NCBI GenBank assembly: GCA_002354005.1
Contig: DEKS01000052.1
Coordinates: 2,233-20,575 of the forward strand
DNA length: 18,343 nucleotides
Direction of reading: 5' to 3'
DNA from: Bacteroidales bacterium UBA2716
Lineage (GTDB): Bacteria > Bacteroidota > Bacteroidia > Bacteroidales > UBA932
Below, piece after piece: positions 8,743 through 15,536 of the stretch. Both the position numbers and the translations under genes were made by a program. Numbering within the stretch: position 1 is the stretch's first letter; each line of letters begins with the position of its first letter. Under the pieces are notes generated by a model, which was not told where the DNA came from, ran no database searches, and saw only the letters and a list, made by a program, of their open reading frames with translations.

Positions 8743-10035
8743 TTACCTAATCTTGAGTAATGCTAATGTACTAACTGCCAATATAATTCCTACAATCCAA
8801 AAGCGGACGGTGATTTTTGCTTCGTGTTGGGCGGGAACGGGCTTTTTGAAAATCACCGGCCCGTCCGGTGCCTTTTTGTCCTGATAGTGGTGGTGGAGCG
8901 GGGTCATGCTCCAGATGCGGGTGCCCACGCCTTTTTTCTTCTTGGTGAACTTGAAGTAGAAGCGCTGCAGGAGCACCGACAGGCTTTCGGCGAAAAAGAC
9001 GCCGCACAGCAGGGGAATCAGCAGTTCCTTGCGCATGAGCACGGCGCTCACGCCAATGATGCCGCCAATGGCCAGGCTTCCCGTATCGCCCATAAACACC
9101 TGGGCAGGGAAGGAGTTGTACCACAGGAAGCCGATGAGCGCTCCTACAAAGGCACTCATGAAGATGGCAATCTCGCCCGACCCCGGGATATACATGATAT
9201 TCAGGAAGTTGGAGTCAATCAGGTTGCCGCCCAGCCAGGCCATTACGCCCAGTACCACGCCCACGATGGCCGATGTCCCTGCCGCCAGGCCGTCCAGGCC
9301 GTCGGTAAGGTTGGTTCCGTTGGAACAGGCGGTGATGACCAGGACAATCATGAGCACGTAAATGGCCCATTTGGCATACCAGCCCCAGACGCCCTTTACC
9401 GGCGAGAGCCAGCGGTAGTCGAACTCATGGTTCTTCACAAAGGGGATGGTGGTCTTGGTGCTTTTTACCACATCTTCTTCCACATACCGGCCGCTGGTGA
9501 CGGTGGTCTCCGTTTCCAGGGTGTGCTCAACACTGGTGTCCACGGCCACTTTTTCACGGACCACAATGTCCGGGCTCATCCACACGGTGAGGCCCACCAG
9601 CAGGCCCAGGAGCACCTGGCCGATAAGTTTGCCGCGTTCCGACATCCCTTCCTTGTTGTGTTTGAACACCTTAATATAGTCATCGGCAAAGCCCAGTCCG
9701 CCGCACCAGAGGGTGCTCACCACGAGCAGCTGCACGTAGATGTTGGTAAGGTCGCAGAACAGCAGCACACCCGAGAGGATGGATACAATGATGATGATGC
9801 CGCCCATCGTGGGGGTCCCTTTCTTCTGGATTTGTCCTTCCAGGCCCAGGTCGCGCACGGTCTCGCCGATCTGCAGCAGCTGCAGACGACGGATGATGCG
9901 CTTCCCCGCGAGCATGGATACCAGCACGGCCGTCACCGCCGCCAGCATGGCGCGGAAAGACAGGTAGTTCATGAGGCCGATGCCGGGGAAATCGACACCG
10001 ATGGAATCCAAGTATCGGAACAGATGATAAATCAT
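8743..10035 (-). CDS. mraY: Phospho-MurNAc-pentapeptide-transferase MraY (lipid I synthase)
   Basis: MraY transfers phospho-MurNAc-pentapeptide to undecaprenyl phosphate, forming lipid I in the inner membrane. The 430-residue polytopic protein contains the catalytic and binding motifs FADDYIKV (116-123), NLTDGLDGLA (242-251), GDTGS (316-320) and the histidine cluster LHHHYQDK in the last cytoplasmic loop. It is about 70 residues longer than E. coli MraY. Most of the excess is a hydrophilic, Thr/Glu/Val-rich segment at about 155-210 between membrane helices, an insertion I associate with Bacteroidota MraY. The start overlaps the murE stop by 4 nt. murF, often placed between murE and mraY in other phyla, is absent here. 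Confidence 0.97.
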   Translation of the reverse strand: MIYHLFRYLDSIGVDFPGIGLMNYLSFRAMLAAVTAVLVSMLAGKRIIRRLQLLQIGETVRDLGLEGQIQKKGTPTMGGIIIIVSILSGVLLFCDLTNIYVQLLVVSTLWCGGLGFADDYIKVFKHNKEGMSERGKLIGQVLLGLLVGLTVWMSPDIVVREKVAVDTSVEHTLETETTVTSGRYVEEDVVKSTKTTIPFVKNHEFDYRWLSPVKGVWGWYAKWAIYVLMIVLVITACSNGTNLTDGLDGLAAGTSAIVGVVLGVMAWLGGNLIDSNFLNIMYIPGSGEIAIFMSAFVGALIGFLWYNSFPAQVFMGDTGSLAIGGIIGVSAVLMRKELLIPLLCGVFFAESLSVLLQRFYFKFTKKKKGVGTRIWSMTPLHHHYQDKKAPDGPVIFKKPVPAQHEAKITVRFWIVGIILAVSTLALLKIR

Positions 10036-11516
10036 TGGGCAAGCAGTTTAAAGGTTTCAGCTACAATTTCTTTTTCGTCAAAGTGGTTCTTGGTATGGCC
10101 GATAATCTGGTAGGTCTCGTGCCCCTTGCCGGCCAGCAGGATGGTGGCGCCTTCCGGTGCCGTGAGGATGGCCGTACGGATGGCTTCGCGGCGGTCGGTG
10201 ATGACCAGGGTCTTGGCGCGTCCCTGGATGTCCAATCCGGCGCGGATATCGGCAATAATGGCTTCCGGGTCCTCCGTGCGGGGGTTGTCTGAGGTAATGA
10301 TGATGCGGTCGGCTTTCTTCTGGGCCACCTGCGCCATCTCCGGGCGCTTGGTTTTGTCGCGGTCGCCGCCGCAGCCGAACAGGCACACAAGTGTGCGTTC
10401 CGGGGCAATGTCGCGGAGGGTGGTGAGCACGTTCTCCAGGGCATCGGGCGTGTGGGCATAGTCCACAATCACCGACAGGTCCCTGGGCCCGTTCAGGTTC
10501 TCCAGGCGTCCGGGCGCGCTCTCCAGGCGGGAGAGGGCCACCAGCGTTTCCGTAGGGTCGGCGCCCAGGCTCACGGCGGCACTGTAGATGGCCAGGAGGT
10601 TGTAGGCGTTGTGGCGGCCGATCAGGCGGCACCAGGTGTCCGTCCCGTCAATCTTGAGGAGCATGCCGTCAAAGTTCTGTTCCAGGATGCGGGCGGTGTG
10701 GTCCGCGAGGCCCTGGACAGCGTAGGTAACTACCTGGGCCTTGGTGTTTTGCACCATTACGCGGCCGTTACGGTCATCGTCATTGATCAGGGCGATGGCG
10801 CTCTCTGGAAGCATGTCAAAGAACAGCTTTTTGCAGCGCAGGTACTCCGCAAAGGTCTTGTGGTAGTCCAGGTGGTCGTGCGTGAGGTTGGAGAAGATGC
10901 CCAGCTTGAATTCCAGGCCGGTCACGCGATCCTGCTCCACCCCGATGGAACTTACCTCCATGAAGCAGTATTCGCAGCCTTTGTCCACCATACGGGCCAG
11001 GAGGCTGTTCAGGGTGATGGGGTCCACGGTGGTGTTTTCCGTCTCCAGACGTTCATCGCCCACGTAGTTGGCGATGGTGGAGAGGAGGCCGCACGGGTAT
11101 CCCAGGCTCCGGAACAGGTTGTAGAGCAGCGTCACGGTGGTGGTTTTCCCGTTGGTACCGGTAATGCCCACGAGCGTGAGTTTTCCGGACGGATGGCCGT
11201 AGAAGGCATCGGCCGCCAGGGCCACCGCCTTCCGGCTGTTCGCCACCTTCACAAAGGTCACTGTCATACCGAGCTTCTTTTCTGTCATACCGAGCGAAGC
11301 GAGTGTATCTCCTTCCTCGCCAATCACCGCCACGGCTCCCTTCTCCATGGCCTGCGGAATATAGGCATGGCCGTCGCTGGCATAGCCTCTTACAGCTACA
11401 AACAGGGCTCCGGGCACCACTTTGCGGGAATCGCTGCAAATGGCAGTGATATTCACATCGGCAGGGCCTTTGATTTCCTCAATGGTGAGGTCGCGTATGA
11501 TTTCGCTCAGTTTCAT
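10032..11516 (-). CDS. murE: UDP-MurNAc-tripeptide synthetase MurE (meso-diaminopimelate-adding)
   Basis: MurE adds the third stem-peptide residue in the cytoplasm. The 494-residue protein has an N-terminal UDP-binding domain (CSDSRKVVPGALFVAVRG), the P-loop GTNGKTTT (120-127), the TDHLDYH-like LTHDHLDYHKTF stretch, a central KLFF lysine region and YAHTPDALE. The motif DNPR at 410-413 is the determinant for meso-diaminopimelate, so the substrate is mDAP rather than L-Lys. Residues about 72-85 (LASLGMTEKKLGMT) interrupt an otherwise ordinary N-terminal domain and are encoded by a repeat-like DNA element, which explains why the protein is about a dozen residues longer than I expect for relatives. 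The frame and all active-site motifs are intact, so the enzyme is probably functional. Its ATG overlaps the ftsI stop by one base. Confidence 0.98.
   Translation of the reverse strand: MKLSEIIRDLTIEEIKGPADVNITAICSDSRKVVPGALFVAVRGYASDGHAYIPQAMEKGAVAVIGEEGDTLASLGMTEKKLGMTVTFVKVANSRKAVALAADAFYGHPSGKLTLVGITGTNGKTTTVTLLYNLFRSLGYPCGLLSTIANYVGDERLETENTTVDPITLNSLLARMVDKGCEYCFMEVSSIGVEQDRVTGLEFKLGIFSNLTHDHLDYHKTFAEYLRCKKLFFDMLPESAIALINDDDRNGRVMVQNTKAQVVTYAVQGLADHTARILEQNFDGMLLKIDGTDTWCRLIGRHNAYNLLAIYSAAVSLGADPTETLVALSRLESAPGRLENLNGPRDLSVIVDYAHTPDALENVLTTLRDIAPERTLVCLFGCGGDRDKTKRPEMAQVAQKKADRIIITSDNPRTEDPEAIIADIRAGLDIQGRAKTLVITDRREAIRTAILTAPEGATILLAGKGHETYQIIGHTKNHFDEKEIVAETFKLLAQ
11261..11312 (-). repeat. 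Repeat-like palindromic element inserted in frame in murE
   Basis: Two perfect 14-nt direct copies of ctgtcataccgagc (plus strand) lie at 11261-11274 and 11282-11295, with a period of 21 nt, i.e. seven codons. The second copy continues as gaagcgagtgtatctcc to 11312. The short inverted pair atac/gtat flanks the gagcgaagcga core. The sequence closely resembles interspersed elements of the form GTCATnCCGAGCGnAGCGAGG seen between genes in many Bacteroidota genomes (recalled, not searched). Here it encodes LASLGMTEKKLGMT inside MurE without breaking the frame. Confidence 0.65.
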
Positions 11517-13606
11517 TACTTCAGTATCAGTTTAACGGTTTGGTCGGCTTTGGCTTTGGTGCCGGGGGCGGGGGACTGGCTCGCCACATGGCCGCTGCCT
11601 TCGTACTGGCAGCGCATGCCCAGGGTTTCCAGCGCGTACAAGGCATCCTTGAGGCCGTAGCCTTTGAGGTCCGGTACCAGCCCTTTTTTCAGCGTAATCT
11701 CCTTTTCCATCTGCGGAAGCGCGGCGGTAGACCGGATCGTGGCGTCCCATTCACCGTCCAGGGCGTACAGCTTGTCCACAATTTCCCGGATGGCCAGGGC
11801 GGGTTTGGTGCCGCCGTAGAAGTTCCGGTGAGAGGGGTAAGAGTATACCGTGACCAGGATGGTATATTTGGGGGCATCGGCAGGGAAGAAACCCACAAAG
11901 GTTCCCTGGAATTTCTTTCTGCCGTACTCGTCGCTGTAGGGGTCGGTGCTTCTGCCCCTTTCCTTGGGCGAGAGCACCACGCGGGCGGTGCCGGTTTTTC
12001 CGGCAACCGGGAGTTTTGCGCTTTTCAGGCGTGTGGCGGTACCCTCGTTCACCACGGAGCGGAGAGCGCGGGTGACGGTATCGGCCGTGGCCTGGGAGCA
12101 GATGCTGCTGTTCAGGGCGCTGGGCTCGAAGCGTTTGAGCACCTTGCCGTCTTTCTCCACGCTTTCTACCAGGTAGGGTTTCATCATGCGGCCCTTGTTG
12201 GCAATGCCGTTGTAGAAGGTGGCAATGTGCAGTGGTGTAACAGCCACGCTATAGCCATAAGCGGTGGTTCCCAGGGTGGTCTTGGACCAGTTGGGGGTTC
12301 CGGGCCGGTTGATGACCGGGGTGCCCATGCCGGTGATGTCAAAGTCGAAGGCCTCGCCAAAGCGGTAGGAATACAGATGGTCGAACATCTCCTGCGGCTT
12401 CTTGCCGTAGTAAGTTTCTGCCAGCCAGGTGAATACGTAGTTAGAGGAAATCTCGAAACCGTGCATCACCGTAATGTCTCTGCGTCCTGTCTCCCGCTGA
12501 TAGTCCAGGATATGGACGTCCTGGTTGTAGCCGCCGGGGACAAATCCGTTGTTGGTGGGGATGGTTTGGTCCAGGGTTTTCACGTAGCCGTCTTCCACCA
12601 GGGAAACCAGGGTGACGGTCTTCATTACGGAGCCTTGTTCGCCCACCTCGCGGAGAATCAGGTTCTCTCTTTCCCACAGGACGGTTTGGGGGGTGTCGCC
12701 CCGGGAAAGGTTTACCATGGCGCGGATGGCGCCGGTTTTGGCTTCCATGATAATACAGATGCCGGCGCGGACTTCGTCATCGGCCTGAATCTGGGCGCGG
12801 AGGGCTTTGTCGGCAATGTCCTGGAAGTCTACGTTGAGGGTGGTACGGATGTCATTGCCGTCCTGCACCTTCACCTGCGTGGAGTCCAGGTCGCGCACCC
12901 AGCGTTTGTTGTCCGTGACGCGGCGCCACTCATAGCCCTCGCGGCCGTGGAGCTCGCTGTCAAAGCTGGATTCCAGGCCAATGCGGTTCTGCTCCTTCAC
13001 ATAACCGATTACGCGGCGGGCCAGGGAGTCGTAGGGGTAGATGCGTTCCTCGTGCTTTTCCACAATAAAGCCGCCGGTGTAGGGTCCTTCCTTGAACAGG
13101 GGGAAGGTTTTCACCTTGTCCAGGGTGCTCAGGTCCACGTTTTTCTGGATGCGCAGGTACTTGGCCCCGCGTGCACGGCCGTCCAGGATGGCTTTGGCGT
13201 AGGCCTCGGCGCTCTTGTCCCTGAACTCGTTGCTCAGGTATACGGAGAGGTCGCGGGCCTTGTTCTGCCAGGCGCGCTCCAGGCTGTCCTTCCCGGTCTC
13301 GGCATATTCGGCCTTGCGCACCGTGCAGTCCATGTAAATATCGTACAAAGGGGCCGATATGGCCAGCGGACGTCCGTCGCTTGCCAGGATTTTGCCGCGC
13401 ACGGGATAATCCACGTGCTTTTGCACGGCAGGGCGGAACAAATTGATGACCCGCTCGTCCACGGTGTAGGTAGCCTGGATGTGCCAGATGCGCACCAGGA
13501 TAGCCAGTCCCAGGAAGAGGAACAGCAGGGACAGGAAGAACATCACCACGTGGATTCGGTCGCGGTTTTCTATGGTGTCCTGTATTTCGCTCTGTTTGCG
13601 GCTCAT
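11516..13606 (-). CDS. ftsI: Septal transpeptidase FtsI / PBP3 with C-terminal PASTA domain
   Basis: FtsI (class B penicillin-binding protein) crosslinks septal peptidoglycan made by FtsW. The 696-residue protein has a short cytoplasmic N-terminus, a single membrane anchor (about 19-40), a pedestal domain opening with the conserved RGKILASDGRPLA segment, and a transpeptidase domain. The three penicillin-binding motifs are SVMK (catalytic Ser326, Lys329), SSN (387-389) and KTGT (537-540). A C-terminal stretch from about 640 (KGLVPDLKGYGLKDALYALE) is a PASTA domain, absent from the E. coli protein. Genes for FtsI with a PASTA tail are also associated with sporulation protein SpoVD in Firmicutes, but this location in a dcw cluster favours FtsI. 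Start and stop overlap ftsL and murE by 4 and 1 nt. Confidence 0.96.
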   Translation of the reverse strand: MSRKQSEIQDTIENRDRIHVVMFFLSLLFLFLGLAILVRIWHIQATYTVDERVINLFRPAVQKHVDYPVRGKILASDGRPLAISAPLYDIYMDCTVRKAEYAETGKDSLERAWQNKARDLSVYLSNEFRDKSAEAYAKAILDGRARGAKYLRIQKNVDLSTLDKVKTFPLFKEGPYTGGFIVEKHEERIYPYDSLARRVIGYVKEQNRIGLESSFDSELHGREGYEWRRVTDNKRWVRDLDSTQVKVQDGNDIRTTLNVDFQDIADKALRAQIQADDEVRAGICIIMEAKTGAIRAMVNLSRGDTPQTVLWERENLILREVGEQGSVMKTVTLVSLVEDGYVKTLDQTIPTNNGFVPGGYNQDVHILDYQRETGRRDITVMHGFEISSNYVFTWLAETYYGKKPQEMFDHLYSYRFGEAFDFDITGMGTPVINRPGTPNWSKTTLGTTAYGYSVAVTPLHIATFYNGIANKGRMMKPYLVESVEKDGKVLKRFEPSALNSSICSQATADTVTRALRSVVNEGTATRLKSAKLPVAGKTGTARVVLSPKERGRSTDPYSDEYGRKKFQGTFVGFFPADAPKYTILVTVYSYPSHRNFYGGTKPALAIREIVDKLYALDGEWDATIRSTAALPQMEKEITLKKGLVPDLKGYGLKDALYALETLGMRCQYEGSGHVASQSPAPGTKAKADQTVKLILK

Positions 13607-13944
13607 TTTTTCTTTATCACGGTGGCGGGTTCCTGCGGCAGGGTCAGGTTCACGCCCAGTTCTTTCAGTCTGGTTTCGGCGGCCGATGCGCTGTGCAGTT
13701 TCACCAGTGCGGCTTCTTTCTCGGCATGATGAATGCGCAGCTGGTCAATGGCGGCCTGGTTGTCTCCGGCTTTGGTGAGTGTTTTGTCCACCTGAAGGCT
13801 CAGGAGGATGGTCACCCACATCAGCAGGAACAGGTACATGATGTGCATGTAATATTTGTCGGCGCGGATACGAAGCAGGAATTCGCCGTTCCGTAGTGCC
13901 TTGAAGGCGTTTTTGATGCCTTCCCAAAGGGTACTCAGGTTCAT
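13603..13944 (-). CDS. ftsL: FtsL-like cell division protein
   Basis: This small bitopic protein of 113 residues has a basic cytoplasmic N-terminus of about 32 residues, one membrane helix (about 33-50, MHIMYLFLLMWVTILLSL) and a periplasmic, Ala/Leu/Glu-rich segment (about 56-98) predicted to form a coiled coil. That topology, the size and the position between rsmH and ftsI match FtsL, which joins FtsQ and activates FtsWI. FtsL sequences barely align across phyla, so the name rests mostly on architecture and context. The start overlaps the rsmH stop by 4 nt and is preceded by AGGAGG at 8 nt; the stop overlaps the ftsI start by 4 nt. Confidence 0.85.
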   Translation of the reverse strand: MNLSTLWEGIKNAFKALRNGEFLLRIRADKYYMHIMYLFLLMWVTILLSLQVDKTLTKAGDNQAAIDQLRIHHAEKEAALVKLHSASAAETRLKELGVNLTLPQEPATVIKKK

Positions 13945-14852
13945 TGTTCCGCCCTCCTTTCCGCTATGCGGAGCTTGGCGCTGCGGGCGCGGGTGTTCCG
14001 CTCAATTTCACTTTCCTCCGGGACCACCGGTTTGCGGTTCACGGCCTCCAGCGGTGTCTGAATGCGCCCGAAGGCGTCCTTGCGCTGCTCTCCGTCCACA
14101 TTCCCCGTTTTGATGAAGTTCTTCACCATGCGGTCCTCCAGGCTGTGGTAGGTGATGACTACCAGCCTTCCGCCCGGCTTGAGGCTGCGGGTGGCGCCGT
14201 CCAGGAATTTCTCCAGGGAACGCATCTCCTGGTTTACCTCAATTCGGAGGGCTTGGTACACCTTGGCCAGCACTTTGTGCTCTGCGTTTTTGGGGAGCAT
14301 CCGGGCAATGGCGCGGTCCAGGTCCCCGGTGGTGTGGAGGGCCGCCTGGGTGCGTGCCTGGGCAATGAGGCGGGCCATATTGCGGGCGCCGTCCACCTCG
14401 CCGTACAGGCGCAGGATGCGCTCCAGGTCTGCCTCCGGGTAGCTGTTCACCACCTCTTCTGCGGTGAGACGGGCCTGCTGGTTCATGCGCATGTCCAGCG
14501 GTGCATCCTCAAAGCGGAAGCTGAATCCCCGCCCGGCCGTGTCAAATTGGTGGGAACTCACCCCCAAATCTGCCAGCACCCCATCGAACTGCACGCCCAG
14601 CTGGGCGGCATAATTCTCAATAAAGCGGAAGTTGTTGTGAATCAGGGTAAGCCGTGCGTCCTTGGGCGCATTGGCCAGGGCGTCAGAGTCACGATCGAAG
14701 GCGATGAGCTTTCCGCCATCATGTAAGCGTGAAAGTATGGCAGCGGTGTGCCCACCGCCTCCGAAAGTGGCATCTGCGTATATTCCATCGGGATTTGTGA
14801 CCAGGGCGGAAACACTTTCCGCCAGGAGCACAGGGATATGATATTCTGACAT
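13941..14852 (-). CDS. rsmH: 16S rRNA m4C1402 methyltransferase RsmH (MraW)
   Basis: RsmH N4-methylates C1402 of 16S rRNA in the P site using S-adenosylmethionine. The 303-residue protein opens with HIPVLLAESV, typical of the family. It has the SAM-binding stretch ADATFGGGGHTAAIL (about 26-40) and the acidic residue of the AFDRDSDA strand, then the substrate-side VITYHSLEDR motif, and ends with the NTRARSAKLRIAERR tail. Length is normal. It follows mraZ by 13 nt and overlaps ftsL by 4 nt. The ATG at 14852 is supported by AGGAGG 8 nt upstream. Confidence 0.98.
   Translation of the reverse strand: MSEYHIPVLLAESVSALVTNPDGIYADATFGGGGHTAAILSRLHDGGKLIAFDRDSDALANAPKDARLTLIHNNFRFIENYAAQLGVQFDGVLADLGVSSHQFDTAGRGFSFRFEDAPLDMRMNQQARLTAEEVVNSYPEADLERILRLYGEVDGARNMARLIAQARTQAALHTTGDLDRAIARMLPKNAEHKVLAKVYQALRIEVNQEMRSLEKFLDGATRSLKPGGRLVVITYHSLEDRMVKNFIKTGNVDGEQRKDAFGRIQTPLEAVNRKPVVPEESEIERNTRARSAKLRIAERRAEQ
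13953..13958 (-). promoter_or_regulatory. Shine-Dalgarno site for ftsL (AGGAGG)
   Basis: AGGAGG lies 8 nt upstream of the ftsL ATG at 13944, inside the end of rsmH, where it forms two consecutive AGG arginine codons. The neighbouring arginines in the rsmH C-terminus use CGC, so the AGG pair looks selected for ribosome binding. Confidence 0.65.
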
Positions 14853-14860
14853 TCCTACTT

Positions 14861-14866
14861 CCTCCT
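14861..14866 (-). promoter_or_regulatory. Shine-Dalgarno site for rsmH (AGGAGG)
   Basis: AGGAGG on the minus strand starts in the last base of the mraZ stop codon and ends 8 nt before the rsmH ATG. Motif and spacing are identical to those at ftsL and ftsZ, and here most of it is non-coding, so it cannot be a by-product of the protein sequence. Confidence 0.65.
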
Positions 14867-15330
14867 TATTTGTTTCTGGAGGATAGTCTGGAAGCGGTCT
14901 CTTTGAACTTTTCGTCGCTTAAAAGACTGGACTTGCGCAGCTCCGGATTCCAAATCTGAAGCTTGTAGCCCACACCGCCAAACACTACCTCTTTGGTAAT
15001 TCCTGCCCCTTCCAGTAGCTCTGACGGGATGTTAAGCCGGCCCAGTTTTCCATCCAGAACCAGGGTATAAACGCCGTCATTGTACTTGGTCCAAAAGTCA
15101 GCGTCCTCAGTATTCAGTTCCGGATCAATGCCTTCCAGCACTTTGCTGCTCCTTTTTTCCCATTCCTCTTCCGGGAACAGGTCGATGCAGCACTGCTGGA
15201 CATTCTTTTTTACGACAACGGCCATATTCTCGGAACCGCCCCGCACCATGGCGTCACGGAAGGCGGCAGGGAGCACTACGCGCCCCTTGTCGTCCACTTT
15301 TCCGCTGGCTGTTCCGTAAAATCTGACCAT
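14866..15330 (-). CDS. mraZ: Transcriptional regulator MraZ
   Basis: MraZ is a DNA-binding regulator that in studied bacteria acts at repeats upstream of its own gene to control the dcw cluster. From the ATG at 15330 the protein has 154 residues and two tandem SpoVT/AbrB-like halves, each with the signature Asp-x-x-Gly-Arg type loop: DDKGRVVLP (about 13-21) and DGKLGRLNIP in the second half. The reading frame stays open upstream to another ATG at 15414, but the extra 28 residues are translated promoter repeats (MENF and RKCKKMENF arise from tandem DNA repeats), so the start at 15330 is preferred. It begins with MVRFYGTASGKVD, matching usual MraZ N-termini. It is the first gene of the dcw cluster, after a 206-nt intergenic region. 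Confidence 0.95.
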   Translation of the reverse strand: MVRFYGTASGKVDDKGRVVLPAAFRDAMVRGGSENMAVVVKKNVQQCCIDLFPEEEWEKRSSKVLEGIDPELNTEDADFWTKYNDGVYTLVLDGKLGRLNIPSELLEGAGITKEVVFGGVGYKLQIWNPELRKSSLLSDEKFKETASRLSSRNK

Positions 15331-15361
15331 AGTTAAACTTAATACTTTCACGCTTTGGTTA

Positions 15362-15369
15362 CAAAGGTA
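15362..15369 (-). promoter_or_regulatory. Putative mraZ (dcw cluster) promoter, -7 element
   Basis: The minus strand reads TACCTTTG, a perfect match to the Bacteroidota -7 consensus TAnnTTTG, about 31 nt before the mraZ ATG. No convincing TTTG -33 box is found at the usual 17-23 nt; the nearest TTTG (15402-15405) is 32 nt upstream. The -33 area is instead occupied by tandem repeats. A 5-bp inverted repeat, ctttg-gtta-caaag (15353-15366), overlaps the expected transcription start. Confidence 0.6.
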
Positions 15370-15415
15370 AGAAAAGTTTTCCATTTTCTTACATTTTCTT
15401 ACAAAATTTTCCACA
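15366..15415 (-). promoter_or_regulatory. Repeat cluster upstream of mraZ, candidate MraZ operator
   Basis: On the minus strand two perfect tandem copies of TGTAAGAAAA (plus-strand 15384-15393 and 15394-15403) are flanked by the related GTGGAAAA and ATGGAAAA half-sites (about 15407-15414 and 15377-15384). A further GTAAGAAAA copy lies in the opposite orientation at 15367-15375, touching the -7 box. Direct repeats before mraZ are the known binding pattern of MraZ in Proteobacteria and Mycoplasma, so an autoregulatory operator is the natural reading. The exact motif in this lineage is inferred. Confidence 0.5.
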
Positions 15416-15431
15416 AATATTTAGACGGCAC

Positions 15432-15469
15432 AAAAAAGCTGCCGAGGGTCCAGTGAATGGACCTTCAGC
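15432..15469 (-). terminator. Intrinsic-type terminator after rpoN
   Basis: On the minus strand the arm GCTGAAGGTCCA (15469-15458) pairs with TGGACCCTCGGC (15452-15441) across a 5-nt loop. The 12-bp stem contains one A-C mismatch and one G-U pair. It is followed after AGC by six T (15437-15432). This fits a rho-independent terminator ending the rpoN operon before the mraZ promoter. The plus strand has no T-run, so it is directional. Confidence 0.65.
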
Positions 15470-15528
15470 GCCTAAAATGCGTGAAAAGAGTTGTCGAGGG
15501 TCCAGGGTGTGGACCTTCAGCGCCTAAA
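15441..15528 (-). repeat. Two direct copies of a 36-bp hairpin repeat
   Basis: Copies at 15441-15476 and 15493-15528 match at 32 of 36 positions. Three of the four differences fall in the 5-nt loop and one near the end of the stem; the ggtcca/tggacc arms and the flanking cagcgcctaaa are identical. The 16-nt interval is unrelated sequence. The copy nearer rpoN starts 9 nt after its stop and is followed by only TTTT; the other is the terminator-like one. Confidence 0.75.
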
Positions 15529-15536
15529 TGGGGGGA

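Noticed and set aside
10032..11516. MurE as the L-lysine-adding type or as a pseudogene because of the inserted residues.
   Set aside because: The DNPR motif indicates meso-diaminopimelate, and the frame, P-loop and other conserved motifs are intact.
11540..13729. Very long plus-strand open frame (729 codons) opposite ftsI, and similar long plus-strand frames opposite most genes, for example 14-1240 and 1547-2788.
   Set aside because: They are exact antisense shadows of well-recognised genes in GC-rich DNA with few stops. The translations are low-complexity in His/Gly/Ala/Val, show no domain and no promoter, and the minus-strand genes carry complete catalytic motifs.
15331..15414. 28-codon N-terminal extension of mraZ from the ATG at 15414.
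   Set aside because: The extension is the translated promoter repeats and would contain the -7 element; the protein family begins at MVRFYGTASGKVD.
15441..15528. Two 36-nt repeats with a 16-nt spacer as a minimal CRISPR array.
   Set aside because: Only two copies, a spacer far too short, repeats differing in the loop, no cas genes; hairpin plus T-run fits a terminator better.
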